In this document: positions 1 to 13,392 of the stretch, piece after piece
How positions within the stretch are numbered: position 1 is the first letter of the stretch
Layout of the letters: each line of letters opens with the position of its first letter
Source: Podospora comata
Taxonomy: Eukaryota; Ascomycota; Sordariomycetes; Sordariales; Podosporaceae
Assembly: GCA_017354895.1 (NCBI GenBank)
Contig: CP071495.1
Span: 1,347,001 to 1,411,000 of the forward strand
DNA length: 64,000 bases
Direction: 5' to 3'
Notes under the pieces: model-generated
Told to the model about the DNA's origin: nothing
Seen by the model: only the letters and a program-made list of their open reading frames with translations
Databases searched by the model: none
Program-made: the position numbers and the translations under genes

Positions 1-2338
1 GGAGTCTTCCCGCTATGGGGGGCATTGGCTGGCAGCTGGCCCGCTTTTCCTTCTATCAATTATCAAACCAAAAATCATTCCGAGACATTTCATATTTCAT
101 TCTGTGAACACCGCTTCATTCTCTCCGGTCATTCTCAAAGACAATTCCTCTCTGAGAGGACTCGGTCAGCCACTAGGTTCAGACCACGCCCAATCCCGGA
201 TTCGGTGTACGTTCAACAGCTGGCACAAGGCCCACAGGGCGACCTCAGCTTCACCAACCACCACACCCACTCAGTGCCACTCAGAATCCAACATGGTTAG
301 GTTGGGGAGCCAAGAGCCGTAGAACTCGAGTCTATTCTTCCCACTGGACTTGCATATGGAAAGACGCCCCATAATCTGAGGCATCAGAATGCGCACACGA
401 TCACAATCAGCGTGTCAAGAGCCATGGACAGTCAAGGGCATCACTAGTCTCGTGTGACCCCCAACTTTTTTTCCCAGCAGCCTTCCCAAACAACTTGGAA
501 GGCGTGGGACACATCCTAAGAAGCCACCATTTGTTTTTTTGTTTTTTGGGCTGACACACGATGCTGGTCATGTCAGGGCCCAAGGCTCTGGGCACGCGAC
601 TGACATGATTCACCCAAATCCACACCACTGGGACAATGACTTTGCTGCGGTATTTCTGGCATCGAATATTCTTCGGCATCCCCGAGCTCCATCAGGAACA
701 CGCAACAGTGCTCATGATTTCATGATACCTACCCAGCCGAGATGGTCTGAGGTGAAGTCGCCCCCGGTAGTACCCCGCAGCTTCATAGGTAGAGCGGCTC
801 ATCGATCTGAACTGAATCTCACCAGCCACCACTCGAGTTTTGTCGTGTGCGCTAATGCGGACAAGTCGTGGGGATCGTGGTGGCCCTCGAGCAATGCCGT
901 TGAGAAACGCGGGATGTGGGCAGCAAACCCAGGACGATCCTAGGTGGTTGTCAGCCTCGCTCAAAGTTGTAACACGAGCCCTCGAGATTCAAGTGCGAGA
1001 ACAAGCATTGTCCACATCGCACCTGACCGGTTACGAGGTCAGTGATTTGCTGAAGAAGCTCCAGATGCTGTCTGGGCGGCGAAAAACCACCAAGGAAGCG
1101 CCACCGTCGTCCTAGCTGTATGCAGGTCGACCGAAAGGTGAGGATGTTGTACCTGAAGGAGGAGGTGTGTACACCCTCTTGGTGTAGTAGAAGGTCTCTT
1201 GAGAACAGCCATGCCTCGATTCTCTCAGACACCTGAGACGTAACGAGCCCACGAGTTGCTCATGCTGTGGAACTCCTGGGAAGAAGGGGGCATACACGTG
1301 CACAGCAGCATGTCAACTCGCTGCCTGCCGAGACATTCGGTATTTTACTATGTTGCCACGTAGGTGTCGACCCTCAAGCTACCTATGGACGTAGAATAGA
1401 TGCCCTCTGCCAGTGGATCCCTCTGAACAGCCGAGAAGCCAAGCAGGTCGGAGATTCGCGAGTTGCGTGACCAGGAACGCGCTGCGTGATGCACGTCAAG
1501 CAGCTATCCGAACAAAACCCCTCACATCATTCTGCGACTTCAACCCCACGGCCCACCACACAGACTTTTGGGGTGCCTGCCGAACAAATAATTGTCTGGC
1601 CAGTGCCGTCGGCTTCAACCGAAGCCGTCGCTGTCGAGGTGCGACGTTGTCACTCATCCTGAGAGGCGCCGAGGGGAACGAGACAGATTCGACAAAGATG
1701 GGATGACAAGTACAAGGCAAAATAGGAAAGCCGGGAGTGCGGGCCTAGTCAGCCATCTTCCCGTGCGAGCGATCTAAAGTCTAAACTTCTCTGGGCCAGT
1801 TGCAGCTCCGCGAACCTCTTCCATTCTCAACTCAATCTCACTCCTCCTGGAAAGACTTTCAGAGATTATACATATTTCCAACACCACAGCCATAGCCGCT
1901 TTGGTCAATAACAACTTCACACCACTCCCCGGAGAGAGCAGCAACTCCAACATTATGGATGTGGATATTACGGCAGGCAACGACAAGTACTACAAAGCCA
2001 AAGCGGCGGGGGGGGGGAGTTTCCAATGACCTGGGTTAAAGTGGTAAGGTCCCCTGCTTGACTGACCAATTAGGGCCCGAGCTTGGCCGAAAGGCGCTGT
2101 GTCGTCAGAGCTCCAGGGATCCCGCGCTTTTGCCTTGCGACGCAGGGCTGGCAGGCAATCTTTTCCGTCCCAGAAAGTCCCCTCTTGTCTCCCCCATGTC
2201 CACTTCGGTCCAGCAACTGTACAGCTTCCTGTCATTGTTTGAGCTTGGTTGACTCCTAGGATGTGAGAACTTGCCTCGGAGAATCAAAGTCTATACTCTG
2301 TACATTTCTTCTTAGGTGGCTCAGCACCAATCCACAAT
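1..2338. other. Gene-free left end and upstream region of SAP30-like gene
   Basis: I find no recognisable gene here. All open frames are short (134 codons or fewer), overlap each other on both strands and lack family motifs. Base composition is mixed and not strongly AT-rich, so there is no obvious sign of a decayed repeat. The part next to the downstream gene (about 1.75-2.34 kb) is probably promoter and 5' leader. It holds a 19-codon upstream ORF at 2196-2252 and a coding-looking but ATG-less frame at about 1778-2029 (see findings). Confidence 0.5.
2196..2252 (+). promoter_or_regulatory. Possible upstream ORF before the SAP30-like gene
   Basis: A 19-codon frame (ATG at 2196, TGA at 2250-2252) ends 86 nt before the chosen start of the SAP30-like gene. 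If the transcript begins upstream of 2196 it would act as a uORF and lower or tune translation. The transcription start is not visible, so this is only a candidate. Confidence 0.25.
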
Positions 2339-2990
2339 ATGGCGCCCGCGAAAGCCGCCCGGGGCGGTCAGGATGACTCCAAGACGGACACACCAAATAC
2401 AAAGGAGAAAAACGGAGGGCATTCACACCAGTCCAACGGAAAGATGCGCCGTGTCGCAAGCAATACCGGTTCCAACCTGAAAGAAGTCACCAATGTCAGC
2501 GCCACGAGTGCTCCGGCGATGGCGACAGCGGCTGGCTCGGCCACCACGACGGGTGCGGGTGCGCAAGGGGCGAACGTTCCTGGTGTAAGACTGCCTACCC
2601 CTTTTACACAATTTATTGACATTCTGCTAACTTTCTTCTTTCCAACAACAGCTCCAATGGCCTGCCTTTGATCGCGAAGTCCTCCACGCCTACCGCCGAG
2701 CCTACCGATTGAGAACACCGACCACCTTTGCCAGCGAACACCACCAATGGGTTCTCACCCAACCTGGGAGTCTAGGTCTCTACTCGCCAACGATTGCAAG
2801 ACGAAAAGAACTCCGAAGACAAACGACGGATCAGCTGTCGACGACGGTCAGGAAACACTTTAATGGTCAAGGGGCGCAAGAAAATGACATTATCGTCGAG
2901 TTTCTACACAAGATCAAGACCCGAAGACCACAAAGGCCTGTGAGGAAGCCCAGAGAGTATATACATTTACCTCCTGAGCTCGATAAATAA
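2339..2990 (+). CDS. SAP30: SAP30-like Sin3-binding subunit of the Rpd3/Sin3 histone deacetylase complex
   Basis: Two exons, 2339-2584 and 2652-2990, joined over a 67-nt intron (GTAAGA donor, ACAG acceptor), give 194 residues. The first half is a disordered Lys/Ser/Ala/Thr-rich tail. The second exon opens with LQWPAFDREVLHAYRRAY and contains HHQWVLTQPGSLGLYSP, which I recognise as the SAP30 Sin3-binding domain. It ends in a basic stretch. In the family this domain docks on the PAH3/HID region of Sin3 and anchors the Rpd3L corepressor in the nucleus. The intron falls exactly between the disordered tail and the domain and preserves frame (phase 0). The ATG is the first in frame and starts the MAPAK-type N-terminus common in filamentous fungi. 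The family call rests on memory of the motif, not a search. Confidence 0.85.
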
Positions 2991-3893
2991 TTTTGTGGGC
3001 ACAACAAGCATGATAAGGCTATGGCTCAGCATCAGACGGGGAGGAAAGAACAGTACTCCTTTGGTCTAGTAGAGTGGGAATGCTTGGATCGGTCGGCACT
3101 ACACATTATGTACGGACGGACGGATGGGTGGGATGGAATAGGACTTATGGGTAATGGGATGGAAAGGGATACCTGCGACTACTACTACTACACCGCAAAA
3201 GGGAGTTTTCGGCGTTTGGAAGAGTTTTTCTTTTCTTTTTTTTTTGTTTTCCATTCTGTAATAGTCCTTTGCTATTATTCGTGCTTTGTTTATAAATATA
3301 TACCAGGCAGCATGAAAGGCTTTTTCGTGTTGTGTGTAGTCAATAGATATACCACTCTACCAAATGGTTAATGATTGCGACATTGCGATAGAGCCGAGGG
3401 ACAACCACCTACCACCGACTGAGAAGAATCCCGTCGCGTGTTTTGCGTGCCATGTGTGGGCCGGGTTTTTAATTGAGAAAAGTCGCGGGTCGCGCTCGTC
3501 GCCGCCGCTCGGACCAAGTGCCGTGGGGTGGGGTCCGTAGAAACTGGTGGTGGTTTCTACAGGTGGGCAGCGATGGTACAAACCCGCCAATAAGCGGGCT
3601 TGGAAAGGTTGCCTCAGGCTCTCATACCAGCGAAGAAGTTAGCTGCGGGTCAAAAAAGTTGTCATCGAAGCTTGATCTGGAAGAGCAGCAGCAACTTGAA
3701 GCACATTACCAATCCTTTTTTTCCTCAGTCTTCTTGTTTCTCTCTCTCTCTCTTCTCACTCTCTATTTCTCCCCGCTTTGTTGTGTGAGGTGCTTTTATT
3801 TGACGTCACACCGAGGAAAAGTTGAAAAGCCAATTGAGGAAATTTTGAATTGAAGCTAGTTTGGAGGGGTTAAGAAAGAGAGAGGGCTTCGCG
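2991..3893. other. Spacer: SAP30-like 3' region and MDJ1 promoter/leader
   Basis: About 0.9 kb between two plus-strand genes with no supported ORF. The first part is probably 3' UTR and terminator DNA (T-rich run near 3225-3250). The second part holds a strong pyrimidine tract at about 3715-3775, including (TC)n, which is a usual feature just upstream of transcription starts in these fungi. Confidence 0.5.
3715..3775 (+). promoter_or_regulatory. CT-rich core-promoter-like tract upstream of MDJ1
   Basis: An almost pure C/T stretch with a short (TC)n run lies 120-180 nt before the MDJ1 start codon. Such tracts mark transcription start regions in many ascomycete housekeeping genes. The position and composition are seen; the function is inferred. 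Confidence 0.35.
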
Positions 3894-5634
3894 ATGAGTT
3901 CGAGCATACTGCTGCCCAAGGCTGCCGCGAAAACAGCTGCTATTGTTGCTCCTGTGAGGGGCGCGGTGCCGATATGTCGTCGTCAGCAGCGCATCAGATT
4001 GCCATCGGCGGGGTATAGCACCGCGGCTTCTACGAGAGCGAGACTTCCCAAGACGAGGGGAGGAGGAGTGCAGTATGTGGTTGTTCAACCTAGGGTAAGC
4101 TTTCCCCTTCTTTCCTCTTTGAACATCACCACGATTCCTAACTGACGATATGTGCAAACAGTCCTTCCACACCACCCGCCCCCAGCTCGCAACCCCAAAG
4201 GACCCCTACGGCACCCTCGGCGTGTCCAAGTCGGCCTCCCAATCCGACATCAAAAAGGCCTACTACGGCCTCGCGAAAAAGTTCCACCCCGACACGAACA
4301 AAGACCCAACCGCAAAAGACAAGTTCGCCGAGATTCAGAGCGCCTACGAGATCTTGAGCGACCCCAAGAAGAGGGAGCAGTTTGATCAGTTTGGCGCTGC
4401 TGGGTTTGATCCCTCTGGCCAGCCTGGTCCGGGAGGAGCTGGGGGTCACCCGTTTGGTCAGGGACATCCTTTTGGTGGTGGTGGGTTCGGTGGTCAAGGC
4501 GGGTTTGGGAGCAACATCAACTTTGAGGATTTATTCTCGAGCTTTATGGGAGGTGGTGGTGGACCTTTTGGTGGGGGGAGGGGGGGTAGAGGGGGAGGGG
4601 GCCCGTTTCAGCAGCAGGAGATTATTCAGGGGGATGATATCGAGGTGCAGGTTAATGTCAGCTTTATGGAGGCGGCCAAGGGGGCGAGCAAGACGATTAC
4701 TATTTTGCCGCTGACGAGCTGCAAGACTTGCAGCGGGAGTGGGCTGAAGGAGGGGACGCAGAAGGCTACTTGTAAGGCTTGTGGGGGGTCGGGGACGAGG
4801 GTGCATTTTATGAGTGGGGGGTTCCAGATGGCGAGCACGTGTGGGAGCTGTGGGGGGAGTGGGACGGCTATTCCCAAGGGGGCTGAGTGTAGGAGTTGTT
4901 CTGGGGAGGGGGTGATGAGGGAGAGGAAGAGTATTAGCGTTGATATCCCTGGGGGGATTGAGGATGGGATGAGGTTGAGGGTCAGTGGGGAGGGTGATGC
5001 GCCGGCGATGGGTAGGGCTAGCACATCTGATGCGAGGGGGACGCAGGGGGATTTGTATGTGTTGGTGAGGGTGGCCAAGGATCCAAAGTTTACGAGGCAG
5101 GGGTCGGATATTCTTTATACGGCTTCGATCCCGTTGACTACGGCGTTGTTGGGTGGCGAGGTTACCATCCCAACACTGGAGGGGGATGCCAAGGTCAGGA
5201 TTGGGACGGGGACGAACACTGGAGACAAGATGACGCTCGCGGGCAAGGGTATGCCGAAGTTGGGAGGGAGGAGAGGGGGGATGGGCGATTTGAAGGTGGA
5301 ATTTAGGGTCACGATGCCAAAGTATCTGTCTGCGAACCAGAGGACGCTGGTCGAGATGCTGGCGGATGAGATGGGCGACAAGACGGCGAAGCGGATTATG
5401 AATTTGCATAAGACGTGAGAGAACCTTTCTGCACTCCCTTGGATTTGGACAACCTGCTTAAATTACATCTTGTTTTGTGGTTTTAGGTCGGATAGTTCAT
5501 CAGCAGAGTCGCACAAGAACGAGGGGTTCCTCAAGTCGCTTTGGCACAATCTCACCAACAACCCGGAGCACATGCGCGAGAAGGAGAACGACGAGGCGAA
5601 CAAGAAGGATGGTTCTTCTTCCGAGAAGAAGTAA
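3894..5634 (+). CDS. mdj1: Mitochondrial DnaJ/Hsp40 co-chaperone Mdj1
   Basis: Three exons: 3894-4094, 4162-5414 and 5487-5634, 533 residues. Residues 1-70 are rich in Arg, Ala and Ser with almost no acids, a typical matrix-targeting presequence. The J domain covers about residues 80-145, with HPD at 109-111. A Gly/Phe-rich linker follows, then the type I zinc-binding region with four CxxCxGxG-type repeats ([32 protein letters not shown]), then the C-terminal substrate-binding domains. It stimulates mitochondrial Hsp70 (Ssc1) in matrix folding. Without the last intron the frame would stop at 5418. The GTGAGA donor at 5415 and TTTTAG acceptor at 5486 restore an acidic/Lys-rich tail of about 48 residues ending at 5634. 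Intron 1 separates the presequence from the mature protein. The downstream ATG at 3894 is preferred because the open frame upstream has only a TTG. Confidence 0.93.
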
Positions 5635-7320
5635 AAACACAGCGAAAACAATACAACGACAAGGTTACGGAACTACGAGTGAAAAATAGTGTACGATTCT
5701 TTCGGAGTGTTTTTCCTTGAAGCTGTAAACTGCACAACAAAACTACGAACATTCGATGGATACGATCGGTTTCACTCGACATATTGGGATGGACGGATTG
5801 TACGTTTTTGGTAGAGAAGGGGGATATGGGAGGCAAGATACAGAGGTAGAGGGTGGCAGTAGGTTGGTGAAAATGGTACATGGAGTTGTTTTGGCCTTTG
5901 TTTTTTTTTAGTTTTTTTTTTTGTTTGTTTGCACATGCATTGGAATGGTGTTGGCTGCGGTGGCTCGCTTGGTCACTTTTTTGAACGAAGACTATGAATT
6001 TTTCTGGTCTTTCGATCTGTTGTATATTATCAATGTATTTTTTTTTTGGGTGGGGAGGGAGGATGGAGGTAGTCGAGAGAGGCTGAACTGATTGTAGACA
6101 GACATCACAGACATATACACACCACACATTATCAACAGACAAAAGAACCACTCTGCATGGTACTATTTTTGGTTTTTCTTCCGGGGTTTGATGGTTAAGA
6201 GAGGTGGACTTGTGTATTCTTGGCATATACGTGTGGTCAGTGGAGTTTGAATGCATGTGTTTGTGGTGGTGAAGAATTGAGGCCGGTGGTTGACGGTGGG
6301 CTCTCGGTCAATTTCTCGGGCGCTTGGGGTGAGGGGGGGCTGGCTGGCATCGGGGGAATCATGGTGAGTGAGGCCGAGGATGGCACTTCGGGAGCATGGC
6401 ATGACGGGTAGGGCAGGGGAGGGCTTTGGAGAGCTGGGGTTGTTGGAGAACGATGTCTGGATTGACATCACAGAGAGAGCAAATATGATGAGATTTGAAG
6501 ATTTGAGCTGACGAGATGTTGCCGTATGCACAATGGACTAACAGACGTTTTGTTCAGCATCTACATGGCCTACAGCACTTACCACACCGTCGACCGTTGT
6601 GCCCCTCAAAAGCAAGCCACCACGATGGCGGGGGGGGGAGGAGTAAGGTTGCTCCACAACCGTTGCGACTTCCCCGGAGATGTTACCCCAGAAATGAGAT
6701 CAGGAACCATCAACGGCGTCCAGTTTGCGGGCATCTAGTATTCGTTTGATCGTTGTCTACTCCATCCTCACTACTTTAGAGTTGTCGTTCTCCACAATCT
6801 AACGATATGCCACAAGTCAATCGGACCGCGCGGTGGCTTGGTGTTGACCAAGATGGCCAGGACATGGTCTATGCAAGGAACCAGAAGTAAACAGCCATAG
6901 TCTCGGCGACCACGTTTTTCATTTGTTAGAAGGGGGTTAGTGGTTAGGTACGAGGTAATGGGTAGGTAGTATGCCCCTAGGCGGGGCGATCAAAGTCGCA
7001 ACGCATCCCGGCCGGCGTAGAGACACAGCATGACATACAGCCGAGGCCGTACCGAGCATACCATACCATACAGAGGCCCCTCCCCGAATCCGAACTTGGG
7101 TCTTGGGTGTGAAGGGCCGATATCGAAAAGCAAGTTGTTGTCAATGGGTTAGGTAGGTTGACAGCGGCATCATGGGTACCTAGATTGTGGATAGCGCCCA
7201 AAAAGCAAATATTTAAGATGATGATCGTCCGCCTCTGTTGTCAGAGAGAGAAGGGCAGAGACATCCGCTCTTCTCTCAGTCTCCCGATCTTTTTCACGAA
7301 ACGGAAACGAGAGAAAAAAG
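5635..7320. other. Spacer between MDJ1 and glucoamylase
   Basis: About 1.7 kb with no supported gene. It has T-rich runs near 5900-5930 and 6040-6055 and a G-run near 6630. Two TAGG-type tetranucleotide runs lie at about 6960-6970 and 7147-7160. Small frames near 6516-6749 overlap one another and have no recognisable motif. The last few hundred bases must hold the glucoamylase promoter. A TATTTAAG-like A/T element is at about 7209-7216, roughly 110 nt before the start codon, and a pyrimidine-rich stretch follows. Confidence 0.45.
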
Positions 7321-9547
7321 ATGCCTTCCATCTCAAATCTTGCGCTGGCTGGCCTTTTGGCTGCTGGCCAGGGGGCTAGTGCTTCGCTCATTGGGGCTAT
7401 TCAGTTGGAGAAGTTTATCAAGCAGGGTACGTTTTGCGGTTTGGTTCCTGGGGGAAGAGGAGTGAGGATTTGTGTGTTTGCTGACTTGCATTTTGCCGTG
7501 ACACAGAGACCCCCATTGCTCTCCAGGCTGTCCTTGACAACATCGGCCCCGACGGAATCAAGGTTCCTGGTGCTGGACGCGGTCTTGTGATTGCTAGCCC
7601 GTCTACTTCCGATCCTGATTGTGAGTTGGACCCAGTCTGCCGCCAACATGCCTTGCATGAATGTGCTGTCTAACCATGAGAAACCACCAGACTTCTTCAC
7701 CTGGACTCGTGACGCGGCCTTGACTTTCAGGACGCTGATTGATGATTTCGTGTTTGGAAACAAGGCTCTTGAGCCGTTGATCAATGATTATATCTACGGT
7801 CAGGCTCGTCTCCAGACTGTGAGCAACCCTTCGGGGACGCTTTTGCCCAACGGTGCTGGGTTGGGTGAGCCGAAGTATATGAAGGATGGTTCGAGGTATA
7901 ATGGGAACTGGGGGCGTCCTCAGCGCGATGGGCCTCCTTTGAGGGCTATTTCGTTGATTCAGTACTCGAATTACCTTGTCTCGAAGGGGCAGAAGGCGAG
8001 GGTGAAGGATGAGATTTGGCCCATCATTGCTAATGATCTGGCTTATGTTGGACAGTACTGGTACGTTTCCATTTTGTCCTTGTTGGGGTGATATCTGCTG
8101 TTGTGTCCTCCGAATCCTGCCGGCATATCAAATGCAGTGGGAAGGATGACGGGATGGCAAGCAGAAAGGACCATGCAGCTTACTTCGACAACGTGGCTCG
8201 CGTGACCCGCGTGACCGCATGACGAGTCTGAGGAAACACAAGGCTGACAGTTGTTTTGTCTCTAGGAACTCCACTGGCTTCGACCTCTGGGAGGAGGTGA
8301 ACGGTGCCTCGTTCTTCACCACCCAGGCTCAGTACCGCTCTCTCGTCGAGGGTGAGGCCCTTGCCAAGGTCCTCGGTCTCCCCTGCACAGCCTGCGCCGA
8401 GGCTCCCCAGGTCCTCTGCTTCCTCCAGTCCTACTGGAACGGCAAGTTCATCACCGCCAACTTCATCCAGGGCAACCACAACCGCGGCGGCGTCGACGCC
8501 AACACCGTCCTCGGCCCCCTTGTCGCCTTTGACCCTTATGCTCCCTGCGACTCCCCCAGCCTCCAGCCTTGCCACCCTCGCATGCTGGCCAACTTCAAGA
8601 ACTTTGTCGACACCTTCCGTGACCCGGCCTTGTACCCCATCAACAAGGGCATCCCCAAGAACAAGGGCATCGCTCTTGGTCGCTATCCGGAGGACATTTA
8701 CTACAACGGTAACCCCTGGTACCTCATCACCCTCGGTTCCGCCGAGTACCTCTACGCCGCCATCGCCAGCTGGGAGAAATCCGGCGGCATCACCATCACC
8801 CCCACCTCCCTCCCCTTCTTCAAAGACCTCTACCCCTTGGCTCGTGTCGGCACCTTTGGCAAGCTCCATCCCGCGTACTACCTCATCAAGGGCCTAGTCA
8901 AGACCTACGCCGACTCCTTCGTTGCCGTCTCCCAAAAGTACACCCCCAAGGACGGCATGATGGCCGAGCAGTTCCTCAAGGTCGAGCCCTTCACCCCCAT
9001 CTCCGCCAGAAACCTCACCTGGTCTTTTGCCGCCTTTGTCGGGATGAACCACCGCCGACAGGGCCACCTCCCTCCCTCGTGGGTCCCCAAGAATGTCAAG
9101 GTCCCTGATGTCTGCGTTGGTACCTCTGTCAAGGGCATCTACGCCCCTGCCACCCAGGCTGGTGCTCCCAATGTTACTATTCCTTGCATCTCCAACGTTC
9201 TGTTCCAGCTCAATGCCTCGACGTATTATGGCGAGAACCTTTATGTTGTGGGCAACTCGCCCACGCTGGGTAGCTGGGATTTGGAGACGGCGTACCCGCT
9301 GATGAGCAGCAGGTATACTGACGAGAGGCCTCTTTGGTTCGCCACCATCCCGCTTGAGATGGAGGAGGGTGTGTCCACGCTGAGGTACAAGTATGCCAGG
9401 CAGCAGGATTGCGGGCAGGAGTGGATTGTGGAGGAGGAGGAGAGGCTGTTGGAGGTGCCGGCTTGTGTGAAGGATGGGAGTGAGGAGGTTTTGGCGGAGA
9501 GGGATGAGGCTTTCAACGGGCCTGCTGGGTCTCCTGGCGGTTGCTAG
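7321..9547 (+). CDS. gla-1: Secreted glucoamylase, GH15 catalytic domain with CBM20 starch-binding domain
   Basis: Exons 7321-7426, 7507-7620, 7691-8060 and 8266-9547 give 623 residues, close to the usual length of fungal glucoamylases. A signal peptide covers about residues 1-21. The GH15 (alpha/alpha)6 domain has FTWTRDAALTF at the start of the substrate pocket. DLWEEVNG carries the general acid (Glu206, with Glu207 beside it). MAEQF carries the general base (Glu431). A C-terminal CBM20 follows from about residue 505, with the GNSPTLGSWD motif. It releases beta-D-glucose from the non-reducing ends of starch and maltodextrins outside the cell. All three joins keep frame (phases 1, 1, 2). The third intron (8061-8265) is 205 nt, long for this window. 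There is almost no Ser/Thr-rich linker between the two domains, unlike Aspergillus glucoamylase I. Confidence 0.96.
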
Positions 9548-9873
9548 ATGTTTTGTTTTGAGGAGAGCATCTGAGAAGGGGTTGTTGTACATATATGAAA
9601 TCTTTGGTTGCGAAAAACAAAAGCATGGAGAATTGACACATGGGGGGTTGTGGGGTGTAAGGTATATTACTGAGATATAAAATTCAACTTGCACATAGTT
9701 AAGCCTTACCTTTGGTATGATTTCAACGTGGAACTCTGCAGACAATGATTGCTTCTTGCTTGACCTCCAGTGAACATCGAAAAGTGGTATATGCCCAACT
9801 GTCTATCTCTATGCAAAGAATCAACAAAAGACCGCCTACGCTTGCTATCCCAACCCAACACCTCCAGCCAAAA
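9548..9873. other. Convergent 3' spacer
   Basis: Short A/T-rich gap between the convergent glucoamylase (+) and thioesterase (-) genes. It presumably holds both 3' UTRs and polyadenylation signals. Nothing else is seen. Confidence 0.5.
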
Positions 9874-10456
9874 CTACAACTTCGGAGCAGGATCAATATT
9901 AACCTTCCCATGCTCACACACAGCCACGACCGCCCCGTTGTCCTTCCGCTTCATCACACCCCTCAAGGTAGCCATCTTTGCCCCGATCTGCAAGATGTCA
10001 CACTCAATCAAGACCTCGGTGCCGACCGGGGCTGGACGGAGATAGGTGGTGTTCAACGTCCGGGATACCCCCAGATACTGCCAGAACCCGGGCTTGGACA
10101 CAAGGGCGGTGGCGGTGGAGGTGCAAAAGTCAAAGAGGGTTGCCGTGCAGCCTCCGTGGAGGTTGTTGAGGCGGTTGCAGTGCTGGGGCTCGACGGTGAA
10201 GCTGAAGAGGACTTTGGGGTGGGGTTGTTCGTCTGAGGCGGAGACGAGCTTGAGGTTGGGGAAGAAGGAGTTGGTCCATTCCTGGGAGGGGTGGTTAATT
10301 ATTATATACTAGGGATGCCTGGGGGAAACATACCTCGTCTTCCTTGTTGATGGCTTTTTGAGAAAAGGTCTCGATGAGAGCCCTGACTCTGGCCTCGCCC
10401 TTGAGGTTGAGGTAGTCTTGGTCGTGTTCCCACGCGCCGCTTTTGTCTTTGGACAT
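9874..10456 (-). CDS. Hotdog-fold acyl-CoA thioesterase (THEM2/PaaI-like)
   Basis: Two exons on the minus strand, 10456-10334 and 10281-9874, with a 52-nt intron (GTATGT...CCCAG), 176 residues. The central motif LHGGCTATLFDF matches the HGG...D signature of THEM2/PaaI hotdog thioesterases. There the His-Gly-Gly turn and following Asp sit in the active site and hydrolyse acyl-CoA or aryl-CoA thioesters, usually as a tetramer. The later strands (LNTTYLRPAPVGTEVLIE and the VMKRKDNGAVVAVCEHGK region) are typical of the fold. There is no obvious signal peptide and no clear SKL-type C-terminal peroxisomal signal (it ends PAPKL). The gene is divergent from PEX12 and shares its 0.5 kb upstream region. 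The exact substrate cannot be told from sequence. Confidence 0.85.
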
Positions 10457-10985
10457 GGTGATGAGTGGCTAGGGGGTTGAGATCCAGGCGTGGGTTAGGG
10501 TTGTAGGGCTGAGGAAGGTAATGCGGTTGGTTGCAACTAACACCAAAGAATAGAGTAACAATCGGATGTCACGTATGAGTTTACAGATCGAATCTAGACC
10601 GACCTGAATGAAGAACAGGCACACCAAACAACGTCCACGTCCAACAACACATGCAACATACCGGGCTCATCTGGGGGCTTAAAAGGATATATGGGATTCC
10701 CCCACGTATTTCCCATCTCTAGCCCCTGCTTTTCAGGTGGAGGTTACCCCAACTGCATCACTGCGAAATCCGAACCTGGGGAAACGTGCCTCGGCAAATC
10801 GCGTCAGGAACCCCTGCCCGCTAGCTTAAACATGCTTAACCGCACCAACCCTTGTCGGTGATCGCATCCGTCGCAATCACATTCAAATCTTGAGATCTCA
10901 TCTACACATCACATATGCGCCAACCATCACAACCCCGCTGACCATCTTCAACACTGTTCAGTTCATCCCGGAGAACAGACCCAAA
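10457..10985. promoter_or_regulatory. Shared divergent promoter of thioesterase and PEX12
   Basis: A 529-bp region separates two head-to-head start codons, so both promoters must lie here unless leaders overlap. It contains A/T-rich and short pyrimidine stretches but no clear TATA box. The PEX12 frame stays open 32 codons upstream of the chosen ATG (to 10890), so that part could be leader or an N-terminal extension. Confidence 0.5.

Positions 10986-13392
<2,407 letters not shown>

Noticed and set aside
4531-5409. 292-codon frame antisense to MDJ1
   Set aside because: Shadow of a G-rich coding strand; Pro/Arg/His-biased and without motifs. The sense frame is a clear DnaJ.
8180-8869. 229-codon frame antisense to the glucoamylase
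   Set aside because: Antisense shadow created by third-position C bias of the glucoamylase.
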